A stretch of DNA of 64,000 nt from Maribellus comscasis (GTDB taxonomy: Bacteria > Bacteroidota > Bacteroidia > Bacteroidales > Prolixibacteraceae), in NCBI RefSeq assembly GCF_009762775.1, contig NZ_CP046401.1:1054001-1118000 (forward strand). The letters are read 5' to 3'. A program made the position numbers and the translations under genes. How positions within the stretch are numbered: the first letter of the stretch is position 1; each line of letters opens with the position of its first letter. Below the pieces are notes generated by a model that did not search any database, was not told the origin of the DNA, and saw only the letters and a list, made by a program, of their open reading frames with translations. This document shows, piece after piece, positions 7,984 to 16,601 of this stretch.

Positions 7984-9618
7984 CTAATTAATCATCTTTT
8001 GCGCTCTTTGCAAAGCCTTATCAAAAGACTCCAAAACGAACTCTTCGTCAATTAATTTGAAAACATTTGACTTCGCAAGGGCTTGTTTTACCTGAACATT
8101 CACACCGGAAAGAATTACTTTAATTCCCGAATTTTTTAAAATTTTCAGAGTCTGCGTTAAATTCTGCAAGCCCGTTGAATCGACAAAGGGAACGTGCCGC
8201 ATCCGAATAATGATTATTTTACTTTTTAACCCGGTTGATTTTAAAACTTCACAATACTGCTTGGCTGAAGCAAAAAACAGCGGGCCACTAATTTCATAAA
8301 TGCCAATTTCTCTGGGTAATGTTGAATAGTCCTCAATTACATCCGAGTCGACTACCACCGGAATTGTTTTACTCAAATCGGCCATTCTTTTCATAAAAAG
8401 CAAAGCTGAAAGTACAACACCAACTTCAATAGCAACTGTTAAATCAACCAAAACGGTTAAAAAGAAGGTGCTCAATAAAATTAAAATATCAAAAACAGAA
8501 CCCTTTAGAATCGAACGGAATGTCCTCCATTCGCTCATATTATATGCAACCACAATCAAAATTCCCGCAAGGCACGACATGGGGATTAATTTTACCCATC
8601 TGCCAAAAAACAACATAATTAAAAGCAAAACTACCGCGTGTATCATTCCGGCTACCGGTGTACGGCCTCCGTTCTTAACATTGGTTGCCGTTCGGGCAAT
8701 GGCGCCTGTTGCAGGAATTGCTCCAAAAAAAGGCGCAACAATGTTAGCAATCCCCTGCCCTATCAACTCTGTATTCGAACGGTGATGGCCACCTATCATT
8801 CCATCGGAAACAACCGCCGAAAGCAATGATTCGATGGCGCCGAGCAAAGCGATAGTTAAAGCCGGCTGAAAATAATACCCCAAATTGCTGAAATCAACTT
8901 TTGGGAATTGAAAATGAATTGAATTTGGGATCTCTCCAAAAAATGACTCAATCGTAGTAACAGGCAATTTAAAAACCTGCACCATTGCAGTTCCTATGAT
9001 AATGGCTAGCAACGACCCAGGAATTTTCCTGATATAATTTTTTGAGAATACGACCATTAAAATGGTTGCCGCTGTAATAGAAACAGCATAAATATTTATA
9101 CTATGTAAGTGTATAAAATAAACTTTCCATTTCTCAACAAAAGTGCTGGGTACCGATTGAATATCGAGCCCCAAAGCATCGCGAATCTGGGTAGAAAAAA
9201 TAACCAGAGCAATTCCGCTCGTAAAACCTACAATTAGAGGATGTGGGAAATATTTTAACAATGAACCCAATTTCAACAAACCAAAAACGACAAGAAATAT
9301 GCCGGCTAAAATCGTTGAAATCAACAAACCATCAAATCCGTACTGAGAAAGAATACTATATACGATTACGATAAAAGCACCTGTAGGACCACCAATCTGC
9401 ACCCTGCTTCCTCCCAACATGGAAATAATAAAACCGGCTATAACAGCCGTGACCAGGCCCTTCTCGGGAGAAACACCTGATGCAACAGCAAAAGCAACTG
9501 CCAATGGCAAAGCAACAACTCCAACTACAATCCCGGCCATAACATCGGATGAAAACTGTTTTCCCGAGTAGCCCTCTTTTACAATACTAAAAAACTTTGG
9601 TTTAAAAATGCTTTCCAC
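7984..9618 (-). CDS. SulP family inorganic anion transporter with STAS domain
   Basis: A 544-residue inner-membrane transporter. About the first 410 residues contain the SulP membrane core, with the conserved opening (DVMAGIVVGVVALPLAVAFA), GGSRVQIGGPTGAF, and the GIANIVAPFFGAIPATGAIARTATN block. The cytoplasmic STAS domain covers about residues 430-540 (HVPFVDSTGLQNL, the anti-anti-sigma-like loop). Substrates in the family include sulfate, bicarbonate and dicarboxylates; there is no adjacent carbonic anhydrase or sulfate-assimilation gene to choose between them. A promoter-like pair lies just upstream. Confidence 0.93.
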   Translation of the reverse strand: MESIFKPKFFSIVKEGYSGKQFSSDVMAGIVVGVVALPLAVAFAVASGVSPEKGLVTAVIAGFIISMLGGSRVQIGGPTGAFIVIVYSILSQYGFDGLLISTILAGIFLVVFGLLKLGSLLKYFPHPLIVGFTSGIALVIFSTQIRDALGLDIQSVPSTFVEKWKVYFIHLHSINIYAVSITAATILMVVFSKNYIRKIPGSLLAIIIGTAMVQVFKLPVTTIESFFGEIPNSIHFQFPKVDFSNLGYYFQPALTIALLGAIESLLSAVVSDGMIGGHHRSNTELIGQGIANIVAPFFGAIPATGAIARTATNVKNGGRTPVAGMIHAVVLLLIMLFFGRWVKLIPMSCLAGILIVVAYNMSEWRTFRSILKGSVFDILILLSTFFLTVLVDLTVAIEVGVVLSALLFMKRMADLSKTIPVVVDSDVIEDYSTLPREIGIYEISGPLFFASAKQYCEVLKSTGLKSKIIIIRMRHVPFVDSTGLQNLTQTLKILKNSGIKVILSGVNVQVKQALAKSNVFKLIDEEFVLESFDKALQRAQKMIN

Positions 9619-9643
9619 GAATACTATAATTAAAAATGACGCG

Positions 9644-9677
9644 CAAAAGTAATCGGAAAAGAAATCCTTTGTTCAAA
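9644..9677 (-). promoter_or_regulatory. candidate promoter of the SulP gene
   Basis: Read on the minus strand, TTTG (9674-9677) and TACTTTTG (9644-9651) match Bacteroidota -33/-7 elements with a 22-base spacer, slightly long. The -7 box ends 25 bases before the start codon. Confidence 0.4.
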
Positions 9678-9917
9678 ATAGTTAAGAATAACTTTAATTC
9701 TTATGTAAATCTTAAGTCTTCCAAACAATTTATCTAAAAACACTCATTTCCAGCAGCCCCACAAAAAAACAAAAACAAACTAATGATATTTTCTTCTAAA
9801 CCAAACTCTGATGAAAATTTTGTATTTTTATAGATACCGGAAAAAAGCAATTCAATCGGTAAACAACCTTTTCTTGAAACAAGTGTTTATAAAAACCGAA
9901 CAACAAAAAATACAAAT

Positions 9918-10391
9918 ATGGTTCCAATAATTACCCAGGAAGAAATTCAGGAAATTCAGGAAAAATGGGCAAATGGCCTTGTGGGAATTGGAAAGTCTTA
10001 TATAGAAAAAAAGGACTTCAAAAAGGCAGCAGCCGAACATGTACAAAAATTGTACGGATATGGCGAGGAAACGGTTTTATTTAAACCGACAATGGCGAAT
10101 AACAAACAGTTTCGTAAAACTTTTGAAGCCGCCCTGTCTTATTTTATTGGCGGAAATCCGGAATTTCCAAACGATGTTGGTTTTGCCTTAAAACCATGGA
10201 AAGATGTAAGATTTGAAAATTCAGATTTTATATTAAAAGAAAGATATGCAATTGCCATGGGTAACTATTTTTTTACAGATTATGAAGGCAGCGAAACCAA
10301 AGTTGAGTATACATTTGGCTTCTACCGCGATGAAAACCAAAAGTTAAAGATTCATCTGCATCATTCGTCGGTACCTTATAAACGAACTTAA
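9918..10391 (+). CDS. NTF2/SnoaL-like domain protein
   Basis: A 157-residue cytosolic protein without signal peptide. Pattern and length fit the SnoaL-like/NTF2 cone fold: an N-terminal helix pair (EEIQEIQEKWANGLVGIGK), then LYGYGEETVLFKPT, ALSYFIGG, ALKPWKDVRFEN and the closing strand HLHHSSVPY. Relatives of this exact type have been labelled phosphoribosyl-AMP cyclohydrolase in databases, but the metal-binding motifs of HisI are absent, so that label should not be copied. The biochemical role is unknown. It is a single gene with about 300 A/T-rich bases upstream. Confidence 0.75.
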   Translation: MVPIITQEEIQEIQEKWANGLVGIGKSYIEKKDFKKAAAEHVQKLYGYGEETVLFKPTMANNKQFRKTFEAALSYFIGGNPEFPNDVGFALKPWKDVRFENSDFILKERYAIAMGNYFFTDYEGSETKVEYTFGFYRDENQKLKIHLHHSSVPYKRT

Positions 10392-10478
10392 TAAGTTTAA
10401 AATTATCAGGAAGTTTTTATAGTTTTTTGACTGGTATGTTTTTTGCTTGCAACCGGGAATAATTCAAACCAAACAAAA

Positions 10479-11066
10479 ATGAAAAGATTTACTTTCCTGT
10501 CCTTATTTTTCATTTTCTATTCGACATTATTATTCTCCCAAAAATTAGTCACAGAACTAAACTCCGGTGATATAAGAAGTGCTTTAAAACTGGCCAATAT
10601 CGAAATTCATAAGTTCAATTTTTCAGAGGCCGATACAGTCCACAACCTGACTATTTACTTAGATGAAATAGCAGATGATTCAATTATTAACCATAAGGAA
10701 TATAATTTTGGCAGGTGGAGTAATGACTTAACTAAAAGACAGTTGAAAATTATGTCAAAAATCGATTCGGCAAAAGACTCGGTTTATTTTATCACACTTT
10801 CCCACCCCGGCATGCAACTCTCTGCAAGATTTGATATCTCTCCCGAATTTTGTAAAAATCACGCATGGATGGATGTGAAACAGGATGAGATACTTTACGA
10901 CAAAAAAACACCATTACTTTTTTTCGGAATGTTTTGGGAAGATGAATTTAACGGGCAAAAAGTTTACCGGTTCTGCTGGGGTGAAGAAGTAACAAGAGAA
11001 ATGAACAATGTGAGTCTCGATCAAATTGACCACATGATTTTGGTTAGTTATGAACTAAAAGACTAA
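10479..11066 (+). CDS. exported hypothetical protein
   Basis: A 195-residue protein with a clear signal peptide (MKRFTFLSLFFIFYS through LLFSQ, about 20 residues). I do not recognise the mature domain; it has a single long alpha/beta body with HPGMQLSARFDISPEFCKNH and CWGEEV. The ATG at 10479 is preferred over an in-frame TTG at 10443 because it places the signal peptide at the very start. It ends 2 bases before the converging response-regulator gene. Confidence 0.68.
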   Translation: MKRFTFLSLFFIFYSTLLFSQKLVTELNSGDIRSALKLANIEIHKFNFSEADTVHNLTIYLDEIADDSIINHKEYNFGRWSNDLTKRQLKIMSKIDSAKDSVYFITLSHPGMQLSARFDISPEFCKNHAWMDVKQDEILYDKKTPLLFFGMFWEDEFNGQKVYRFCWGEEVTREMNNVSLDQIDHMILVSYELKD

Positions 11067-11068
11067 AA

Positions 11069-11785
11069 TCAGACTTGTTCCAATCTTTCCAACACATCAT
11101 TTTTATAAGTGCGGCTGATGGGAATCTGTTTTTTTCCAATTTCAATTACCTCACTTGTAAAGGATTCAATTGCATTCCGGGCAACAATATATGAACGATG
11201 AGTGCGTATAAATTCCTTTTGTGGAAGTTTAGCTTCAATATTGATAATCGTTTCGCGCGTTACAACAGTTTTATCACTCAAATAAATCTTTATATAGTCA
11301 CTTAAACTTTCGACAAATAAAATTTCGTTAAAACATATTTTTACCATTTTCCGATCGGAACGCACAAAAAAATAGTCACTTTTTTCCTCATCAACCTGAA
11401 CAGCATCAATCACTTTAACCGGCATATTCTCATTCATATACTTGTTCAAAGCCTGAAGCAAACGTTCAAAGGAAATGGGCTTCAACAAATAATCAACAGC
11501 CTGTAAATCAAAACCATCCACAGCATATTCACGATAGGCAGTGGTAAAAATAACCTTACTGTTTTTATTCATGGATTTGGCAAATGACAAGCCCGATATT
11601 TCAGGCATATTAATGTCCAAAAAAATTAAATCGACATTCTGACTACCAATGATTTCAAAAGCCTCCAACGCATTTTTGCAACTTCCCAACACATTTACCC
11701 TGTCGATTTTTGAAAGGTGTGTTTCCAAAATTTCCCGTGCAACAGGTTCATCATCAACTATAATACAATTGATTTGCTCAGTCAT
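11069..11785 (-). CDS. LytTR-family response regulator
   Basis: A 238-residue DNA-binding response regulator. The receiver domain (about 5-120) has the acidic pocket (DDEP at 11-14), the phosphoacceptor Asp57 in FLDINMP, and the conserved Lys in LLKPISF. A LytTR DNA-binding domain occupies about residues 135-235, with the family signature FIRTHRSYIVA. The gene overlaps the upstream sensor kinase gene by 8 bases, so the two form one operon and a cognate pair. Targets are unknown; the divergent permease gene is the nearest candidate. Confidence 0.94.
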   Translation of the reverse strand: MTEQINCIIVDDEPVAREILETHLSKIDRVNVLGSCKNALEAFEIIGSQNVDLIFLDINMPEISGLSFAKSMNKNSKVIFTTAYREYAVDGFDLQAVDYLLKPISFERLLQALNKYMNENMPVKVIDAVQVDEEKSDYFFVRSDRKMVKICFNEILFVESLSDYIKIYLSDKTVVTRETIINIEAKLPQKEFIRTHRSYIVARNAIESFTSEVIEIGKKQIPISRTYKNDVLERLEQV

Positions 11786-12845
11786 TTTTTTGAAAGTTTA
11801 GGTTCGAAATATTAAGCTCTGCCAAAAACCAACGCTCACGTCGGGCTATATCTAAATTATAATTTGCTTTATAATTCAACTCCAATCGCTTACGCACATT
11901 TTCCAATCCTATTCCGCCCTTTTGATTCGCCTCGTATTCAGAAGATGTATTCCGGATTAAAAAATTGAGACTGTTATTTTTTACCGTCACTTTTATTTCG
12001 ATATGCAGAAATCCATCCATCAGGCTACCGTGTTTAAAAGCATTTTCCACAAAGGGAATCAATAACATCGGGGCAATTTGAATGTTTTCGTCAATTTCAT
12101 CCGAAATAAAAATAACCTTCAACGTGTCCTTAAACCTGATTTTCTCCAGCTCAATATATTCTTTGATGTGCAAAACCTCCTCTTTTAAACTCACCCGTGG
12201 TTTGTTTACCTGATACAAAATATAATCGAGCAGATTCGACAATCTTAGAATTATTTCCGGTGTTTGGAGCGACTGTTTCAAGGCAAAACCATAAATGGTA
12301 TTTAGCGTGTTAAAAAGAAAATGCGGGTGAATTTGCATCTTCAGATAATGAAGTTCCTGTTCCTTCAATTGCAATTGTGTTTCTAAAATCTTATTCTGAA
12401 GCTCTTTGTTTTTTGAAAGGGTTGTGAAATTATGGTTTAGTAACGTAATAAAACTAACCACGCCTGAAACAAGGAAAACCAAAACAAGAATAAAAAAGAA
12501 GTTTTTACTCATGGGCGGCATTACCGCGACATTAAAACTGAGCAGAAAAATAAGACAACCGTAAATTACCAACGCTATAATGTATGATGAAAATACAAGG
12601 GTATAAAAACTATATAAGCCAAATAAAAAATATCGTTTAGTGAGCAGGTATTTGGGAATAAGGAAATAAACCAGAAAATAGGTCACCATCATGGTTATGG
12701 GAAGCAGGCAACTCGAAAAAGTGGTGATATAAACCGTATCGCTGGAATTGTAGCTAAAAAAATAGTAAAAGAAAAACCAAACACTTATCCAGAATAAAAA
12801 ATGAAACAGGACAGTTTTGAGTTTTATTTTTTTCCGTCGGTTCAT
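11778..12845 (-). CDS. LytS-like sensor histidine kinase
   Basis: A 355-residue inner-membrane sensor with four hydrophobic helices in the first about 140 residues and no large extracytoplasmic domain, so it probably senses a membrane signal or ligand within the bilayer. The His_kinase domain (PF06580 type) begins at about residue 165 with QIHPHFLFNTLNTIY, the first His of HPHF being the likely phosphoacceptor. The ATPase lobe has PFVENAFKHG (N box) and GGIGLENVRKRL (G box). ATG at 12845 is taken rather than the TTG one codon upstream. It is cotranscribed with the LytTR regulator. Confidence 0.93.
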   Translation of the reverse strand: MNRRKKIKLKTVLFHFLFWISVWFFFYYFFSYNSSDTVYITTFSSCLLPITMMVTYFLVYFLIPKYLLTKRYFLFGLYSFYTLVFSSYIIALVIYGCLIFLLSFNVAVMPPMSKNFFFILVLVFLVSGVVSFITLLNHNFTTLSKNKELQNKILETQLQLKEQELHYLKMQIHPHFLFNTLNTIYGFALKQSLQTPEIILRLSNLLDYILYQVNKPRVSLKEEVLHIKEYIELEKIRFKDTLKVIFISDEIDENIQIAPMLLIPFVENAFKHGSLMDGFLHIEIKVTVKNNSLNFLIRNTSSEYEANQKGGIGLENVRKRLELNYKANYNLDIARRERWFLAELNISNLNFQKND

Positions 12846-13019
12846 CAAACAATATTAATGAAATTTGATGTATTCGCTGCTATTTATCTACGAATTGCAG
12901 CTTTTGTCGGTGGCATTGCATATAAAACCCTTGTTTTAGTTTTCCGGTCTCTTTTCTGCGGAAACTGACATAAAAAGCTCCATCCGTCGCAAATAAATGT
13001 TATGAATGATATTCAGCAA

Positions 13020-13027
13020 TATCTTTG
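13020..13027 (+). promoter_or_regulatory. -7 box TATCTTTG
   Basis: TATCTTTG fits TAnnTTTG and lies 34 bases before the ATG at 13061. No good -33 element is visible. Confidence 0.3.
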
Positions 13028-13060
13028 ATTTTATGTTCCTTAACCGGATAAAAAAATCGT

Positions 13061-13366
13061 ATGATTCGACACCTAAATTTTATACTGTCAATTGTCCTTT
13101 TACTTTTTATAAGTTCTTGCGGGAAAACCAAAGAGACAATTTTGAAAGAAGCCTGGATTGAAAAACCGGTTTCAGAATGGCCCGACCTGATAATGACAAA
13201 TACGGTGGAATTTTCCGATACAACATACAAAAACATTGGTGACGTTTTCCTGGTGGACACAGGATCGGACACACTGGCTATAAGCTGTAAACACATCTTT
13301 ATGATTTTCAGGAATGAAACAAATAATAAAATTAATTCAATTTCTAAAAATGCTTACGAATCATGA
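13061..13366 (+). pseudogene. truncated trypsin-like lipoprotein
   Basis: A 101-codon frame with a lipoprotein signal peptide (lipobox FISSC, Cys at about residue 20). The body (EWPDLIMTNTVEF, then GDVFLVDTGSDTLAISCKHIFMIF) resembles the start of Bacteroidota exported trypsin-fold proteins, in which a TAKH-type His is the first triad residue. Here the frame stops soon after that His, so the Asp and Ser parts are missing. The stop overlaps the permease start by 4 bases (ATGA), an arrangement that looks like a coupled gene pair but may be a deletion joint. It could still be expressed as a short lipoprotein. Confidence 0.5.
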
Positions 13367-15753
13367 ATCTGATAATTCTAAAATTAGCCATTAAGAATTT
13401 GTTTGGAAGAGACAAAACATCGCTTTTAAGTATTTTGGGCTTAGCCATTGCCCTGGTGTCAACGTTTTATATTTACTCCTATGTATCTTTCGAATTAAGC
13501 TACGACAGTCAGCACAAAAAAGCAAAACGGATATACCGGATCAGCGGAGACATTATTGCCGCTGAAAACACAGCTACACATGCGGTTTTGGGCCCACTTT
13601 TGAGCCCCGAACTAAAAAACCACTTCGCTGTGGTGGAAGCGTTTACACGTTTGATTCCTATCCGTCAGCAGACTGTACTTGAATACCACAACCAACAATT
13701 TATTGTTGAAGAAGCCTATTCTGCTGACCCCGATGTTTTTAATATTTTTAGCCTTGAGTTTATTTATGGAAGTAATGACAATATTTTTAATAATCCGGAC
13801 GAAATAGTAATCAATGAAAGCCTAAGTAAAAAAATATTTGACGATGTAAATCCAATCGGCGAATCGTTAATAAAAGATGGACAGCTTCTAAAAATAGCAG
13901 GTGTTGTAAAGGACTCTCCTGAAAATTCGCACCATAAATTAAATGTGCTGTTCTCGATTGGCAACAGATGGAGCAAGCTCGAAAATTTATCACCGGTTCA
14001 AATTTCAGAAGGATATTGGATGCCTTCTGCCTACCATTTTATTCTTTTGAAACCCAATACCAGTATCATATCAATAACTGATAACTTCGATTCATTTTAT
14101 AAAAAATACATGGCCGAATTTGGCAATGCCATTAATGCAAAATTCAAACCTGTTGCGGTATCTTTAAAAGAATTACATTTTTCGCGTCATATGGATTACG
14201 ATCTTCAAAAAGGGAATAAAACTTATATCTATTTACTGATAATGATTGGTCTTTTTATCCTTTCGGTTGCCATTATCAATTATGCCAATCTGTTATTCAC
14301 CCAAAATATAATACAATCAAAAAAAATTGGCATTAAAAAAATACTGGGAGCCTCGCACTTTACCCTATACAAACAATTTACAGCTAATTCCTTCTTTTTT
14401 ATATTCACTTCATTCGTACTCGCTTATTTAATTTATTTTTTTAGCTTGTCTGCTTTAATATCGGTTACGAATATCGATAAAACGGTATTTCATATTTTAA
14501 AAATATTTAAACTTTCTGCTGTTCTTTTGGTAGCACTTGTTCTTATTACTTCTTCCATTTCCTTTGTTAATCAGATGGGAAAGGAGGGCATAAAATTGCT
14601 CCACCCTTTTTCGTTAAAAGTGCTCGGCCCAACAAATTACAGGTTTGGAATATCTTCAACCGTAATACAATATACTTTATCGAGTATACTGATTATTTCG
14701 ATGATAATTATTACCCGCCAAATTAACTTTTTACTACAAAGCGATATGGGGTTTAATAAAGAGAATATTTTAATTATTGATTTAAACAACCTTGCCGGAA
14801 CAGGAAAAAACATTAATCCGTTTTTAAACGAAATCCAGAGGAACCCGCAAATAAAAAATGTCGCCCTGTCAACAAATATTCCCGGCAATATTATGGGTAC
14901 AAGCCACTTTCAGATACAACGCAATGGAGAAACCGTGACCAAAATTGTTAAGACAATGGGTGTTGATTATCAGTATATTCCAACGCTGGATTTGCATTTA
15001 AAAGAAGGGCGAAATTTCGCAAAAACATTTAAAGACAGCAGCTTTAACTCGATAATTATTAATGAAGCTTTTATTGATTTTTGTGGTTTTAACGGGGATA
15101 TGATTGGCCAAAAACTGGCCGGAGATTCCAAAGTTATTGGCGTGTTAAAAAACGCCCGGTTCAACTCGCTACATAATCCAGCCGAACCGATGGTGCTTTA
15201 TTTAGGAAATAACAAAATGAAATATTTAAACATAAAACTTGAAAGTAGTGACTTAAAAAATGCCGTTCAGTCAATCGAAAAAACCTGGAATAATATTTAT
15301 CCCGAAGTTCTTTTTGACACTCAATTTCTTGATAACAGAATAGCTCTGTTATACGACAAAGACCAGCAAATAAATACATTAATAAAACTATTTACCTTTA
15401 TCAGCCTTCTAATTTCAATTATGGGGCTGGTAAATCTTTCAACAATTCTAACAAAAAGTAAAACAAAAGAAATTGGCATTCGGAAAGCAAATGGTGCCAA
15501 TACCCTTGGAATTTTATTATTGCTAAATACAAAATTTATTAAGTGGGTAGCATTTGCGTTTATTCTGGCCATTCCTGCCGCCTATTTTATTATGAATAAC
15601 TGGCTTCACGGCTTTGCAAATAAAATTAATCTGAGTTGGTGGATTTTTGGACTTGCCGGAGTACTTGTTTTCGGAATTGCATTGCTAACTGTAAATTTAA
15701 ACAGCTGGAATGCGGCGAGAAGAAATCCGGTTGAAGCACTGAGATATGAATAA
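13363..15753 (+). CDS. FtsX/MacB-type ABC transporter permease
   Basis: A 796-residue permease of the duplicated Bacteroidota type: an N-terminal helix (about 20-40), a MacB periplasmic core domain (about 45-270), an FtsX block with helices near 290-312, 340-365 and 382-402, a second helix near 430-450 and second periplasmic domain, and a C-terminal FtsX block with helices near 672-692, 724-745 and 759-780. The family signatures KKIGIKKILGAS and KEIGIRKANGAN precede the helices. It ends with the typical RRNPVEALRYE. Members move lipids, antibiotics or peptides or act as mechanotransmitters with a separate ATPase; none is encoded here. It is divergent from the LytS/LytTR pair, a frequent arrangement for regulated export systems. 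Confidence 0.92.
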   Translation: MNLIILKLAIKNLFGRDKTSLLSILGLAIALVSTFYIYSYVSFELSYDSQHKKAKRIYRISGDIIAAENTATHAVLGPLLSPELKNHFAVVEAFTRLIPIRQQTVLEYHNQQFIVEEAYSADPDVFNIFSLEFIYGSNDNIFNNPDEIVINESLSKKIFDDVNPIGESLIKDGQLLKIAGVVKDSPENSHHKLNVLFSIGNRWSKLENLSPVQISEGYWMPSAYHFILLKPNTSIISITDNFDSFYKKYMAEFGNAINAKFKPVAVSLKELHFSRHMDYDLQKGNKTYIYLLIMIGLFILSVAIINYANLLFTQNIIQSKKIGIKKILGASHFTLYKQFTANSFFFIFTSFVLAYLIYFFSLSALISVTNIDKTVFHILKIFKLSAVLLVALVLITSSISFVNQMGKEGIKLLHPFSLKVLGPTNYRFGISSTVIQYTLSSILIISMIIITRQINFLLQSDMGFNKENILIIDLNNLAGTGKNINPFLNEIQRNPQIKNVALSTNIPGNIMGTSHFQIQRNGETVTKIVKTMGVDYQYIPTLDLHLKEGRNFAKTFKDSSFNSIIINEAFIDFCGFNGDMIGQKLAGDSKVIGVLKNARFNSLHNPAEPMVLYLGNNKMKYLNIKLESSDLKNAVQSIEKTWNNIYPEVLFDTQFLDNRIALLYDKDQQINTLIKLFTFISLLISIMGLVNLSTILTKSKTKEIGIRKANGANTLGILLLLNTKFIKWVAFAFILAIPAAYFIMNNWLHGFANKINLSWWIFGLAGVLVFGIALLTVNLNSWNAARRNPVEALRYE

Positions 15754-15784
15754 AATTTAAATAACCTGATAATTTACATAAACG

Positions 15785-15943
15785 ATGAAAACAAAACTCA
15801 TTTATCTGATCTTAATGACGTTAGTTATTTGCTTTAATGCAACTGCGCAATTGGAAGGCAAAAAGTTTAGTACAAAAGTGGAAGGAATTGGAGAAATCAA
15901 GCAGGAATTGTCTTTTCAATCCTTTCAAATCCGATATCGATAA
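15785..15943 (+). pseudogene. frame-broken small exported protein
   Basis: ATG at 15785 opens a good signal peptide (MKTKLIYLILMTLVICFNA, cleavage before QLEGKKF) but the frame stops after 52 codons. An overlapping frame (15837-16043) stays open for 68 codons and ends in a plausible tail. The start of the mature part (QLEGKKF, VEGIGEIKQEL) is like short lipocalin-type exported proteins of Bacteroidota, which are about 120 residues long. A frameshift near 15900-15940 is the simplest reading. The gene follows the permease by 31 bases. Confidence 0.45.
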
Positions 15944-16085
15944 ATTAAGAGTCTGTCAAGAAATAAAAAACAAAAATGGAAAGACACTTTTAGCCTGTTT
16001 GTATCACGCAGTAAAATTTCTTTACAATTCTAATCAGGAGTAATTGTAAATATTATTCAATACAACTAATTTTAAAACATAAATT

Positions 16086-16442
16086 ATGAAATCAATTATC
16101 GGAAAATTTATTGATGGAGGCCCCGTTTTTACCGTCGTTATCTTTATTTGCCTGATTGTAATTCTGGCCTTGTTTTTTCTTGCGCTGGTAAAAAAGGGCG
16201 ACAATCAGAAATCGAAAGAACTGATGACACACATTGGCTGGTTTGCCGTTGCCTGGGGATTTATGGGGCGTACTTTTGGACTTATCAGTGCATTTAATGC
16301 TGTTGAAGCAAGTGGAGAACTCACCCCAAAACTGCTTGCCGGAGGGTTAAAAATGGCACTTGTTGACCCGCTTTTTGGAATATTTGTTTTTGTTGTAGCG
16401 CGTCTGGCTATAATTATATTAGTTTCACTTCAGAAAAAATAA
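16086..16442 (+). CDS. small MotA/TolQ/ExbB-like membrane protein
   Basis: A 118-residue inner-membrane protein with three predicted helices (about 12-34, 48-68 and 95-114). The pattern GGPVFTVVIFICLIVILALF at the start and the GLISAF...LAGGLKMALVDPLFG block near the end are those of the proton-channel family MotA/TolQ/ExbB, but the protein is only about half of TolQ length and has no ExbD/TolR partner gene next to it. Whether it conducts ions is unknown. A terminator follows at 16508. Confidence 0.65.
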   Translation: MKSIIGKFIDGGPVFTVVIFICLIVILALFFLALVKKGDNQKSKELMTHIGWFAVAWGFMGRTFGLISAFNAVEASGELTPKLLAGGLKMALVDPLFGIFVFVVARLAIIILVSLQKK

Positions 16443-16507
16443 GATTTTAATCTTCTTAAAGGCTGACGTCAACCTTACAAAATCATTGCCTGATAAAATA
16501 ATCAAAG

Positions 16508-16533
16508 AATCCGGTTTTTGCCGGATTTATTTA
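16508..16533 (+). terminator. intrinsic terminator
   Basis: AATCCGG (16508-16514) pairs with CCGGATT (16521-16527) around a T-rich loop and is followed by a T-rich tail. It ends the permease/MotA-like transcription unit. Confidence 0.7.
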
Positions 16534-16601
16534 TTTTCATTCAACTCTTTCATTCGTAAACTGTTTACATTCAAAAGATTTCAAAAAAAATCTCAAAGCG
16601 A

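Noticed and set aside
9942..9962. Tandem GAAATTCAG repeat
   Set aside because: It only encodes the EIQEIQ helix at the start of the NTF2-like protein; two copies are not a significant repeat.
9918..10391. Phosphoribosyl-AMP cyclohydrolase (HisI)
   Set aside because: Some relatives carry this label, but the HisI metal-binding Cys/Asp motifs are absent and the fold pattern is SnoaL/NTF2-like.
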